DNA from: Platycnemis pennipes
Taxonomy: Eukaryota > Arthropoda > Insecta > Odonata > Platycnemididae
DNA: 64,000 nt
Direction: 5' to 3'
Assembly: GCA_933228895.1 (NCBI GenBank)
Contig: OW121857.1
Coordinates: 1,612,001 to 1,676,000 of the forward strand
Part shown: in pieces, positions 46,879-57,700 of the stretch
Position numbering within the stretch: the first letter of the stretch is position 1
Layout of the letters: the number at the start of each line of letters is the position of its first letter
Program-made: the position numbers and the translations under genes
The notes under the pieces: model-generated
Told to the model about the DNA's origin: nothing
The model's database searches: none
What the model saw: only the letters and a program-made list of their open reading frames with translations

Positions 46879-47219
46879 GGATGAACCGTGGCCGACTTCA
46901 TAATGCCGCCGTCTTTATGAAGTCAGCCATGGATGAACCAACCATAGTAAGCTCTATGGAACCGACACGGAAGAAACCAGAAAACCCTCGAGTCATCTTG
47001 AAATATTGTAATTCGTATCCATTTCCCATTTCCATGTAAGATTAAATTTACATTCCGGAGTAATTAAGGATAACATAGACAACACATGAAAATTTTGAGC
47101 TACCTTGCTGGTTGGCCATTAAAAGCAGTTAGCCAAAGGCCAAAAAATTCCTATGGTCAGTTCATCCGTGGCCGACTTCATACTGTAGACGGCGTTATGA
47201 AGTCGGCCATGGTTCATGC
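46879..47219. repeat. Two copies of a TTCATCC-GTGGCCGACTTCAT hairpin
   Basis: Hairpins at about 46879-46937 and 47159-47219 each pair GTGGCCGACTTCAT with ATGAAGTCGGCCATGG around a short GCCG-rich loop. The same GGCCGACTTC occurs at 49383-49392. Confidence 0.75.
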
Positions 47220-47224
47220 CTCTG

Positions 47225-47263
47225 GACGACAGTTTCGTCGGCATTCTAGACGCCATCTTCAGG
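47225..47263 (-). ncRNA. Hammerhead-like ribozyme motif
   Basis: The minus strand reads CTGAAGATGGCGTCTAGAAT then GCCGACGAAACTGTCGTCC: CUGANGA, a GGCG/UGCC stem II, GAAAC and a GUC cleavage triplet after a tiny stem III. Stem I pairing is weak and activity is not shown. Confidence 0.45.
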
Positions 47264-48103
47264 TCTGAGGAATGCGTCCCACCAACTTCGACCAACTTCC
47301 ATACTGACAGGAAGGCCATCTGGCCGTTTCTCCTCAATAAATTTGTCAACAGCATTCCTCATCCTTACAAACCCTTCCATCAATTATAGAATGAATTGTC
47401 AAGACAGCATCAACTTGTCATACTTGTCTTTTGCTTGGAGATTCGACACAAATCTTCACAAATACCCTTAGGCAATCTCTGTGTCCATGAGGTTAAATAC
47501 AAATATTCTATACACTGTAATTGGTTTTATTATTCAAGCCGTTTATTATAATACAAAGCTACAATCTTTATTAATATGTGCTCAATGAGAAAAATAATTT
47601 AAATGATTCTGTACATTAAACACAAAAATGGAAATCAACATTTGCTTAAAAATGAATGCTTACAAAATTTACAAAATAAATGTTTAATCTTTGCTATGGC
47701 TGAGTTGTGGATTGTGAGAATCACATTTTCTGAATCAGAGATTGTCAGAATCAGTTTTCGGGTCGTGGAAGGAGAAGTTTTCTCAACGAGCAGCCCACGC
47801 AACAGGAGTCGCAGAGGGAAAATGCTTTCCCGAAGCGGAGAGAGCAGCACAAGTTATGTATGCCGTGGGGAAGACAACTTTACTCCTCCGGCACATTTCT
47901 TTCTCTTTCAAATGTGTTTTTTCTTGTGATTCTACCCTACCCTTTCCTCACTTCTGCATATATTTGCTTTGTTTGACAACCAATTCTGTGCTATGGTCTA
48001 TTTTAAGGCTGTTTTCCTAATGTTTTTTTTTCATCTGTTTGAACCTTTCACTCCTTACACTCACATTCAGCATTCATAAATGTCTCATTCACTTATTTTA
48101 CAG

Positions 48104-48820
48104 TAAAACCTCTTATTTCACTTATCGGAATTCACATTTTCCCGCAATTAACGTTTTTATCGGGCCCCATCCCATTCCCTATATCTCCAACGTACGTAGA
48201 ACCCTGTATTTACGCCACGACTTTTACGTTTTCCCGCTGTTTGTGTTAGATGCGGGTAACGATGCGATAGATCAAAAAACAAAATTCCCTTCCATGACAT
48301 TTAGCCACACAAATCAGTCCTTATGAAACACTGTTTTACCTTGTGTTGTGCATATGCACTTCAAAAACAAGAGAAAGGGAGAGCAGTTCCGTTTTATGGA
48401 AGAATTTGAACTTAGAGGCACAGTGCCACTAGTGAATAAAAGACAAAATATCACTCACGATCGTTTCATTAATCTCGAGTGATATTTCAGCAATTCGTTC
48501 GGGAAAACATTCCTGCTATGAAATGAATGCGTATAGGATTCAATTCATAATTTAGGAACTCCTGCAGGAGTATATATCAAGCTGAACCAAAGTTCATATT
48601 GTGAAGAAGGAAAGTGAATTTTTACCCAGACATCATGAAATGTTAAAAACACGTGAACTGAACTGGTGGAGGATAACGGGGGATCATTCGTCCGACTATC
48701 GAGCTGCATTGTTCCAGCAATTTCACTACACGTTCCAACAAAACAAAACTTATTGAAACTAGTTTTATCGCGTGAAAACAGCATTAAATAAATAAAATTA
48801 TTTTGTTGAGAAATTTTTGT
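48104..48820 (+). repeat. Pogo-like dispersed repeat, copy 2
   Basis: TA-CAGTAAAACCTCTTATTTC starts a segment collinear with 15868-16612 on the same strand. It differs by small indels, for example a shorter GAACTT-GGCACAG stretch and an extra TCACGATCGTTTCATTAATC insert. Confidence 0.7.
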
Positions 48821-48844
48821 TGGGAAAGTTTGAGAAATTGAAAA

Positions 48845-49215
48845 CTTATACATTGCGCAATGCCTTTTATGATGAAGCCATTCACGGCGACATTAGACAA
48901 TCTAGAAGTTAAAAACAGCTTTTTAAGTTGGTATTCCTTCATGCCATGATTTCTTGACATTCTCTCTCTTTTGACAGGTGTCTGCACTGGCTGACATGTT
49001 TCTGAATCACATTGTGATTTTTCATAATTGCATCCACTATAGGGACCGGTGATCGTAGATGTTTCGCTTTTTCAGTGCGAGTTCTATATCTTGAGGATGC
49101 ACAATTTTTATTTACGCCAAAATGGAAATATATTATAGTTGCTGTGAAGATTTCTGTGGTGATTAGAAGATTGCTCAAGGGTTTCCATTTTTTTCCGCGT
49201 TGGTTCATCCTACTG
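48845..49215 (-). repeat. Penelope pLTR-like dispersed repeat, copy 2 (inverted)
   Basis: Reverse complement of 16910-17272, with AGGGTTTCCATTTTTTTCCG and GTGATTAGAAGATTGCTC preserved. It is joined to the pogo-like copy in the opposite orientation from the arrangement near 16600-17272. Confidence 0.65.
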
Positions 49216-49385
49216 CACGACAGTTTCATCGGCATCTTCAGGTCTGAAATATAGGAAATATGTGGTAGGAAGATATGGGAAATATGAAGGACGAAGATAC
49301 AGGAAATTTGGTGGGACGCATTCCTCAGACCTGAAGATGGCGTTTAGAATGCCGACGAAACTGTCGTCCAGAGGCATGAACCATG
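49199..49385. other. Tail-to-tail pair of hammerhead-like motifs, second copy
   Basis: A shortened minus-strand core (49216-49241, lacking the stem II loop) faces a complete plus-strand core (49331-49368: CTGAAGATGGCGTTTAGAAT, then GCCGACGAAACTGTCGTC). The spacer shares ATATAGGAAATAT and GACGAAGATACAGGAAATTT with 16806-16869 in inverse. Confidence 0.62.
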
Positions 49386-49394
49386 GCCGACTTC

Positions 49395-51838
49395 TGTTGA
49401 AGACAGCGCAACTGTTGACTGTTTTTTAGTGTTCCATGACACAAGACAACCATAAATTTCAAACAAATAGCCCGATGTTGATTTTTGATCAGAGCTGTTT
49501 CTCCAGTCTGAATCTGCATAGCCAACAAGCGGCAAATTAACTTCTTTTGGATAGTAAATACTAAGTTCTAGGGTACCTTTTATATAACGAAGTATTCGTT
49601 TCAAACCCAACCATTGTTTTTCAGTGGCATTACTCTGAAACCGACTACAGAAGTTCACAGCAGCACTGGACGAGTAGTGAGCATAGCATACATCAAGCAT
49701 CCAACCAGTTCACGAAATGGCTTTAAGCCCACAGTACAAGAACCCTGTTCCAAATTCCCATCAGGGTTGACCTCCATTGGTGACCCAATTGGTTTACAAT
49801 TTTCCATGTGAAATTTTTTAAGAAGATTTTGTAAATATAATGACTGATTTAGAGCCATACCATTTTCAGAGTATTCAACCTTAATACCTAGAAAACATTT
49901 CAGTGAACCCATGGCTGACATTTTAAATTTAGACATTAAAGATTGCTTAATAGTTCTTAAAACTGCAACATCATTTCCTGCAATGATCACATCATCCACA
50001 TACAACAACAGGTACAGTACACTCTGTCCATTTTTATAAATATATAAACATCTATCATGTTCTGATTGCAATAAACCCAGTAGCTTAACATAACTGTCAA
50101 TACAGGCATTCCATTCACAAGGTGCCTGCTTCAAACCATACATAGATTTATTTAGCTTGCATACAAGATTTGGATTTTCATTCAATCCATTAGGGAGTTT
50201 CATATAAATTTCTTCAGATAAATTGCCATGCAAGAATGCATTCTTAACATCTAACTGTGCTGCTATTAAACCTCTGGCATTAATAACAGCCAACAGAGTT
50301 CTCACTGTAGTAAGATGAGCAACTGGAGCATAGGTATTGGAGTAGTCAAAACCTTTCCTTTGGCCACAACCTTTCACCACCCAACCTTGCCTTATATTTA
50401 TTTGCATTACCATTTTCATCATGTTTAATTCGAAACACCCATTTATTATTTAAGAGTATTTTTCCAGGGGGTAACTTCATTAAAGTCCAGGTTTGGTTAT
50501 CCTTGAGAGCATTCAGCTCCTCATTAATAGCATCATACCACTTATCTCTGTCTTCCCTATAGCACATGTCCTCTAGTGTTCCTGGGACATCATCGAGAAA
50601 GGTTTCAGAGATTTCAGCACACCTGGAAAACCCGCCCAGATCCTCTACAATGTAGTCTTCATGCCACTTGGGTCTTTCTCTGATTCGAGTTGATCTACGC
50701 AAGGACTCTTCACCAGCTGTCTCTGTCTCAATATTTACCTCATTTTCATTTATATTGGTCTTACAGTTTTTAAAAACTTTACAACGTCCTTGTGATTTGG
50801 TATCATTCTCTATATGGTCTATACTATTATTTTCTAAATTGCAATAAACATCTTTCATTAGCTTCTTTTCGTCAAAAATTACATCTCTACCTAAAACAAC
50901 CTTTTGTTCATCCTGATTCCACAATCTATATCCATTTGGACAGTATCCGACCATGAAACACTTTTTAGATCGGGCATCAAATTTATCTACTACTAATTCC
51001 TTAGGAATTTTTGGGTATGCTACACTTCCAAAGACCCTCAACTTATGTAAATTTGGCCTATCCCCATACCAAAGGCCAGCAGGAACATTATTTGACACTG
51101 CTGTTGTAGGACTTCTGTTTATCAAATACACTGCTGCCAGAATGGCTTCACTCCAAAGTTTCTCAGGCAGCCCTGAGGCTATCAACATACACCGTGCTCT
51201 GTCAATCATAGTTCTGTTCATTCTCTCGGCAACTCCATTCTGTTGTGGTGTATACCGAATTGTATACTCAAACTGAACCCCATGCTTTTCAAAGATTTTC
51301 TGCATGTCCAGTGATCTATACTCTCCCCCATTATCACACCGAAAACTACTTATCTTACGATTAAAGTGTGTAGTAGCCATTGCTTCATACTTACGATAAT
51401 ACCTTAGAACCTCAGACTTTGACTTTAATAGATACACCACAGTAAAATGAGAGTAATCATCTATTAAGGATAGCACATATTTTGTACCATCATAGGACTC
51501 AGGATTTATAGATCCCATTAAATCACTATGAATTAACTGAAGGGGGTGTGTGGCTCTAAAACGTCGGTGATTGTGAGGTAGTTTGGTTTGCTTACCTAGC
51601 ATACATGTATTACATGGCGGCAACTCCTTTTTTAACTGTAAGTCTATACCATTCACTATCTTTGACAGTTCCTGGACATCGTCTATACTTATATGTCCCA
51701 GCCGACTATGCCATAGTTGGACATCACTCATGACTGCATGAGCATTATGAGTGATGTTGAACTCTGGCATAGTCGGCTCCAAGTACCAGCCAGGATCACT
51801 GTTATCAATGGTGGCTGCACAGAAGGTGATGCCATCCT
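49395..51838 (-). pseudogene. Ty1/copia retrotransposon pol remnant (integrase, RT, RNase H)
   Basis: The minus strand encodes, in order, a trace of the protease region ending at DPGWYL, the pre-integrase block LWHSRLGHISIDDVQ, and the integrase core (HSDLMG, SLIDDYSHFTVVYLLKS, RCDNGGEYRS, YTPQQNGVAERMNRTM, giving D, D and E). Then comes the RT with LDVKNAFLHGNL, QAPCEWN and LLLYVDDVIIAG, and RNase H with GYADSDWRNSSDQKSTSGYL and STVALSSTE. Frameshifts lie near 50385 and 49670. Gag and most of the protease are missing, and RNase H stops at SSTE, where hammerhead-type repeat sequence begins. No intact LTR is seen. This is a dead genomic copy of a retroelement. Confidence 0.92.
51700..51780. 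repeat. Foldback junction inside copia remnant
   Basis: AGCCGACTATGCCA...ATCACTCAT (about 51700-51732) is repeated inverted at about 51749-51780. It occupies the joint between the protease and pre-integrase parts, where normal copia sequence is missing. Confidence 0.85.
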
Positions 51839-51857
51839 CTTCATCACCATTTCCCTC

Positions 51858-51896
51858 AGCAGAGTGGCGCAGTGGAAGCGTGCTGGGGCCATAACC
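51858..51896 (+). other. 39-nt 5' half of initiator tRNA-Met (copia primer-binding region)
   Basis: The sequence starts AGCAGAGTGGCGCAGTGGAA and ends GGCCATAACC, the first 39 nt of insect initiator tRNA-Met with one change (GGGG for GGGC before CAT). Drosophila copia is known to prime from a 39-nt 5' half of this tRNA. The next bases, TGTTGATGG, look like the antisense end of a copia-type LTR (TG...CA). Confidence 0.75.
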
Positions 51897-51951
51897 TGTT
51901 GATGGTAGCAGAGGTCCGTGGATCGAAACCACGCTCTGCTACCATCAACAG
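51897..51951. other. TGTTGATGGTAG palindrome enclosing the 3' half of initiator tRNA-Met
   Basis: After a 12-nt TGTTGATGGTAG, the plus strand continues CAGAGGTCCGTGGATCGAAA to CTCTGCTA, the 3' half of initiator tRNA-Met, followed by CCATCAACAG. CTGTTGATGGTAGCAGAG (51896-51913) and CTCTGCTACCATCAACAG (51934-51951) are perfect inverses. Confidence 0.85.
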
Positions 51952-52210
51952 AAAGTACAGATTGTTGTCCAAATGTTGAAAAATGGGATCAAGTCTCGGA
52001 GATTATTCATTGAACAGTTCTTAGTAATAAACCATCAAATGGAATGTTAAAGAAAAAGGATTGATTGCTATGAAAAAGAGGTGACAATCTTTATGGAAAG
52101 AAATTCCTGAAATATTGCCTGTACTTGTTTGCGATGCTATGTGGAGTGGTTGTAATGTGTTTTCCTCATAAAATAAGTGATGTGAATAAGAGATTGTCTG
52201 CTCTTTTCAG

Positions 52211-52294
52211 ATGGACAGTGGCAGTGAAATGAAGCAAGAGGCAACTGTGGATGACTTGGTGAAAATTGTGGAAGACTTGACGAGAATACATTGA
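52211..52294 (+). CDS. DDB1: DDB1 terminal coding exon and stop
   Basis: The exon encodes [20 protein letters not shown] then EDLTRIH and a TGA stop, matching the invariant DDB1 C-terminus (ATvdDLiKivEeLTRIH). The acceptor is GCTCTTTTCAG. It is joined to 40960-41186 over an 11 kb intron that holds a Penelope element, a pogo-like repeat and a copia remnant. The 3' UTR begins at 52295; a possible AATAAA poly(A) signal occurs at 52500-52505. Confidence 0.95.
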   Translation: MDSGSEMKQEATVDDLVKIVEDLTRIH

Positions 52295-54630
52295 AAAGAT
52301 GAGGGCAATTGAGTGAACATTTGCGTGTGTGGAACATGTTAAAGTGTTTGAGAGAGAGTATGAAAGGGCACTTTGTTTACGTAATTGACATTGCACACAT
52401 GAATTTTTTAAGCCTCTGGATGACATCTGAGCTTTCCAATCCTTCGAACCTTTGACGTAAAGGAGTCTGGCATATTTTTGCAGGAAATGTATGCTGAAAA
52501 ATAAATTGAGATGTCAAATCTCAATTGAAAAACATGGGGAGTTGAATTTGGTTTTTGATAGCTGTTTGATATGCATTACGTTGTCAATGGTTCTTTGAAA
52601 TCCTAGTGCAGCAGCAAAAGCATGGACAAAGATGTTATTTTCATTGGTTTGCTTTCTTTGTACATTTCTTTGTGCATATACAAGAATTTGTCAATTAAGC
52701 AAAAGTAATGTCTTGTGTATAAAAGTAGTTACAGTTTCCAGTTATTTTCCTTTGTACAGTGAAGACGTGATGATGTGAAATAACGAGGTTTCTTGGGAAC
52801 TACTGTGCTGAAGTTCCCTCCATTTGAAAGACAACATGTTGAGTGCTCTAAATATTATTTTGGTCATACCTTGTCATTAAAATTTTAATTTTACTGTTTG
52901 CCCAGTATCACCCTTTGTCCCCTAAGTTACTTGTGGCAGTTAATGAGGCCTAACTCATGTTAGTGAAAACAAATCCACATGTAATTTGGTGGCAGTCGGA
53001 AGTGATTGGAACAATTTAGTTTCTTCGGAATGTTCTGCTATCATTTACAGTGTATAAGCAACTGTATATCTAAATGGGCCAGTGTCATTTAGTGTGCATG
53101 AGTGTAAATATTCCTGAAAGCCTACTGTAATACTACTTAAAGCTATAATATGTACCGAAAGTACCTACAATTTTTTCTTTTTCTTTGGTAATTCATGCCT
53201 ATATGTGTGAGGATTTGATCTCCAATAATTGAAAACCAGTTTGTTACTACTTGCAGCTAGAATTTAACCTTTCTTTAACCTTCCGCCAGGTGCAATATTT
53301 GAAGTGCAGTGTACAGGCGCCTGATGGGCATACTTGCGAAAAAACGTAATAAACTCTTGGCATGGCTCAGTGGTACAACTTTAAAGTTTTAAACATCGAT
53401 GTCAGTGTAGCCTTAACACTTCAATGATGCCTTATGCATTGACCCCTTTACCACACGATCTTATGGCCCCGAACCAATCCAGCAAGGTGTGTTTTTATGT
53501 GCTATTTAGGCTATTAAGTGTTGTTACATGCAATGTATTTTTGCATGTGAATTATTTAACATGTGTTCTCTATTATGCTGAGTAATTTTGCTAATTGTGC
53601 TATTATTTTGCTAAATAATCTGAGACTGATCTGTTGGCATAACTACTTTATGTTGGCGACTGCCTTATCCATGACTCTAGTAGGGAAGAGTGTCGACTTG
53701 GAATGATTACCATATCAAGTTTTGAGAAACGAGAGAAAGAGAGAGAAAGTGATAGTTTTACTTCCTCTTGCTTGATCTCTGCAAGTTATCGTGCACCACG
53801 ATTTGGTGGGCAATTACTTTCGGAGTGTAGAGGCAAAGTCAAAGCAATAAGAGTTGAAGGCTCAAATGCTCTCTCGCTGGATAGTGGTGACGAAAGCCCT
53901 GACTGTGGAATCTTGATAAACAAACAGAGAGAAGAATCGTTGAGAACTCTTTTTGTCAAGGGTCGCCTTGTTTATGTATTCAAGACTTGTGGTCCCATGG
54001 TAGGAATCTGTGTGAGGAGCGTTGTGACTCCATCACAGCCTTTCTTTTCATCTCGAGAATTCTCGGCAGCTCAGCTGTACCCAGCTTTCTTGGTGTTCAA
54101 ATAAGTTGAGGTGATGGGATCTTCTTGGCCTGCGCTGAGTGGCTCAGGGGTGAGTACCCTGCTAGAGGGGGGGAGAGAGGAGGGGAGAAGGGAAAGGGCT
54201 TCCACTTGCGTCCACCAAGTGAGACCAGGCGATGATGGCAAGTAGCGCACTGATATCTTGAGAAGTGATCTGAAGCGGCTGTGGGGCGGTCCAAGCAGAT
54301 GTGTCCAATGGAAGAAATGGGTTGGGGAGGGTTCAACGAGGAATCACTTTTGAGAGAAGGCGTCAGTCGTTGGATGCACTGCAAGTGTGGGGGGGTCCTC
54401 CATCGGCTGGGTTAAAAACCCATTCAAATCTCCTCCAGGGTCTAAGGGCTAAATGAAAATACAACAGTTTCTGAAGAGAAATGTATTTGACGTAAAACTA
54501 GACAAACATTTTTTGCAAAAATTATGATCATCTGTCTAGTACCACAAGCATAGCAAATAAAAAGGTAAAACATTACTGAAAATACTTTTATAAGGTTCAC
54601 AGTGTATCCATTCATTCATCTTGGAGGAGG
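52295..54630 (+). other. DDB1 3' UTR and downstream sequence, no other gene recognised
   Basis: The first few hundred bases are presumably 3' UTR. A 133-codon open frame at 53703-54104 has no recognisable family and no splice context that supports it. A G-rich patch lies at 54160-54200. Confidence 0.45.
52500..52505 (+). promoter_or_regulatory. Candidate DDB1 poly(A) signal AATAAA
   Basis: AATAAA occurs about 205 bp after the DDB1 stop. Other AATAAA-like sites exist further down (for example near 53346), so the true site is uncertain. Confidence 0.35.
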
Positions 54631-54639
54631 GGATCAGTA

Positions 54640-55085
54640 TATTATCCAGTAAGGTACTGATTGCAAATCATATTTGCATGGGAGAAGATAGTAGGAGTTT
54701 GGTATGTCTTACATTTGTAATTTGTCAACCTTCTCAAATCAGTTTCTTGGGTGCATGTTGAGCATTGTCTTCTTTTAGGTGCTGTGGGAGAACTGTGTTC
54801 TTCCAGGGAGGGAGGATGATATCTTTTCAGTCTATTTTGGAGGTCAGATGGCATTCCAACTGTTTTTACACTTCTTCAACGTAGCTCCCAAACTGTCAGT
54901 TCATGAGCCAATCTTTTCAGATACAGCCTTCTGTGCAGTGGTTCTACATTGTTGCCATGGTAAATGACTTGCGAATTTATTCCTGCCACATTCAACACTG
55001 TGAAAAACATTATCATTGGCCAACACTTGATATTTCTGGATACATTGTAAGTAGAACACATTTTGTCTGCAGTATCAACTCAACC
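54640..55085 (-). pseudogene. piggyBac-type transposase C-terminus, remnant 3
   Basis: The minus strand reads VDTADKMCSTYNVSRNIKCW, PMIMFFTVLNVAGINSQVIY and RRLYLKRLAHEL, the piggyBac segment after the last catalytic Asp (VD..c..Y...R...RWp...F...lnvagiNa). After a frame change come SLEEHSSPTAPKRRQCSTCT and NYKCKTYQTPTIFSHANMIC, the C-terminal Cys-rich zinc domain with several Cys replaced. Only this C-terminal portion is present. Confidence 0.75.
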
Positions 55086-55089
55086 TTTC

Positions 55090-56530
55090 CTGGAGTTATA
55101 AAATGAGATAATGCCTGGGTTAATGACACACTCAACCCAAAGAAGGGGGAACCTTCGCCGGGCTAATGGGACCCCGCTAAGGATGCCTGGGTTAAGAACA
55201 ACAATCACACTCACAAGCACTCAAGAAAACACTCACTCAGACGGGCGGGCCCAACTTCTGGGAGAATCTAGCTCAAAAGAACGTAGTCAGAAAAACGGCA
55301 CAAAAACAAGAAAGGCGAGGGTGTGCGTCGGATACGCGTATATCGGCCACAAGGTGGCCCTCTTCAGCGAACTGAAGGGAGTAATCACTTGCAACGCAAG
55401 GTTGTAAGTGAATCGGGAGGAGGGAGAGCCAAGACTAAACACGAAAATGAAGAAAGGGATGGGGAAGCAATGAGGTTGGGTTGTGGGGGAGGAAGGGAAG
55501 TGTCGTCCTCGACCGTTGAAGCGAGTAGAGGGGAGAGATAGGCTGTTAGGAGATAGGCTGCTAGGCGATAGGTTAATTGGATTCATACGCAGTATCATTT
55601 TGAATCACTTGACCCTTCTTAATTTCGAACATACTTCAAAGGAGAAAGGTTTTGGTAGTGAAAAATCAAATTTATATTGGTAATTGTGTATGTAAATGCT
55701 GTTCCTTATGTGGGACAACGGAGCAGGGGTAAAAGTGGCTCTGAAAAGGTGGGGGGACGCCAGTGGGATAACACTATCAGTGCACACGTGTGAGTCATGG
55801 CTGTGCGCTTTACAGGGGCGGATGACCCTCCATGTGAGTCGAGAGTAAAACATACTTTAAATATTAGATGGCACACTTCACCTGCAGCAGAGTCATTGTT
55901 TTACTATACACCGGCTTTACCTGTGACCTAAACATTAAACTAGAGCAATTAGTTTCAAATTCAGTTCATTTTTAGCTCTCGTGGAGAAACAATTTAACAA
56001 GCTTGTTCCGAATTTTTATCTTTTTTTACCAATTTAAAGATAAAGAGTTACCCTTTAATGTGCGACCTTTTTACTCTTTATGATTACAAGTTCCATAGTC
56101 GAATTGGTAATGTTTGTTGTCATGGCGTATAAGACGTTTTTTTCATATTGATAATCGCCATTCATTGGACCGTAAGAACTAATTATCATGAATTTCCATT
56201 GCCTCTCTTTCCGTATTGGTTTGAAAATGCTTGTGCTCTTTTGTGTTTTGGAAGCATTTGTGTCGTTAGTAAGTATTATAATGGGAAAATTTAAATAATT
56301 TGTGCATCTACGATAATAGATGACCGATGGTCCCGAATTTTCCTTAGCACGTGGTCGGACACAAGCTAGGAAAAGGAAATCACCGTAAAATTGGAATTTA
56401 ACTTCTGCAGCAGTAAGTAAATGAAGTGTAATAGGCATTTTGAGCCATTAATTCACTCGTATAATCACCATAATACAAGGAAGAAGATTAAATGTTGTTT
56501 ATCTTTACATCATGCAATATTTAGTTAGAT
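55090..56530. other. Intergenic stretch with small tandem repeats
   Basis: ATGCCTGGGTTAA occurs at 55110 and 55181; a 15-nt unit GAGATAGGCTGTTAG is repeated 2.5 times at 55535-55572. No gene is recognised. Confidence 0.55.
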
Positions 56531-56539
56531 GATTCCATT

Positions 56540-57700
56540 GCATCGACATCACGCACTGGGCCAAAACGTTAGAAAAGCGAATTGTGCGGAGATCTGGAAG
56601 TGCGATGTTTGTCAGAAGACATTATCCGCGACGTTATCCTGGATACCTACGAAGAAGAAGACGTCACATAGTAATGAGGTTTGGAGCTTTGACTCAGACA
56701 ATAGTTGGGCAGAAGCAGGTAATGAAGTGATCATTCCAAAACATTCACATCAGAGACTGCTGTCGCGCCCTCACAATTAGTTTGGTCGGAAAACAGACAA
56801 AAAGTTCCACGCATTCCCTTCACTGGGAACCCTGCACTAAAAGTAGCAAATCCAGGTCAGGATCGATTTAGTTACTTTCTTTGATGTCAAACGATGAGTT
56901 TTTTGATTTGATTATAAGAGAGATTATCAGGAGTACGACGAAAACTAGTATTTATTGCAATATAGTGTATCTGTTAAAGTTTAAATTATACTGGGTACGG
57001 TCAGTTTTCTCTGACCTCCGCCGCGCGGGTCGAGGAGAAAGACCAGCGTTGGGCCTCCGAGCTCGGGAAAGGGTCGCGGATTAGGACCCTTCCCGAGGTG
57101 GGACACACCTTTCTGGTGACTACTTGAGACATGGTCCCAGATCATCACTTTTAACCGAGATAAATGCCAATGCACTGAAAATGCTTTCAAACAGTCCATT
57201 ACCTCATGCAAGAATTTCTGAATGGCAGAATTTGACAAAAAATGAATTTGAAGTATTTCTGGGTTTGCTTTACCTTACCCTATGGGGAATGTACGACTAA
57301 AAAGCATCCCATGCTATTGGAAAAGGTCAAATATGTACGATTTTCCCATATTCTACCAAAATATGTCACGGGATCGTTTTTTGGTTAACTGAGGGTAATG
57401 CATTTTTGCCGGAATCCGAATGAGTTTTAACCAAAACCTTCTGATTAACGCTATAAAATCCGTCCTATTATTGATTTATTTGTAAGAAATATGAGTGAAA
57501 TTTATTATCCTGGGAAAAATTTGAGTTTAGACGAATCTATGCTTCTTTGGAGATGACGCCTAATTTTCAGGAAATATATAAAAAGTAAAAGGCAGAAGTA
57601 TGGATTGAAATTATATATGTTGACTGGATCTTCAGGATTAGTTTTAAATTTTTGTGTCTACACTGGGTCACAAGACAACTATGAGATACAAGAGATCTAT
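56540..57700 (+). pseudogene. piggyBac-type transposase remnant 4
   Basis: On the plus strand an acidic lead (56540-56700) is followed by VWSENRQKVPRIPFTGNPAL (the P.FtGnpGl-like start) and RFSYFL...FFDLIIREIIRSTTK. After a CG-rich interruption at about 56995-57125 come YKIRPIIDLFVRNMSEIYYP, GKNLSLDESMLLWR (catalytic region) and YGLKLYMLTGSSGLVLNFCV then YTGSQDNYEIQ. Several stops and shifts are present and the C-terminal half is absent, replaced at about 57690 by a fragment in the opposite orientation. Confidence 0.75.

Noticed and set aside
51840..51932. Apparent N-terminal extension of the copia frame
   Set aside because: It is the antisense of initiator tRNA-Met sequence and flank, not protein-coding.
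51858..51941. Functional initiator tRNA-Met gene
   Set aside because: A 12-nt insertion in the 3' anticodon stem would destroy the fold and is not at the normal intron site; it lies at a copia end.
53703..54104. 133-codon open frame downstream of DDB1
   Set aside because: No recognisable domain or splice context; composition looks random. Kept as unannotated sequence.
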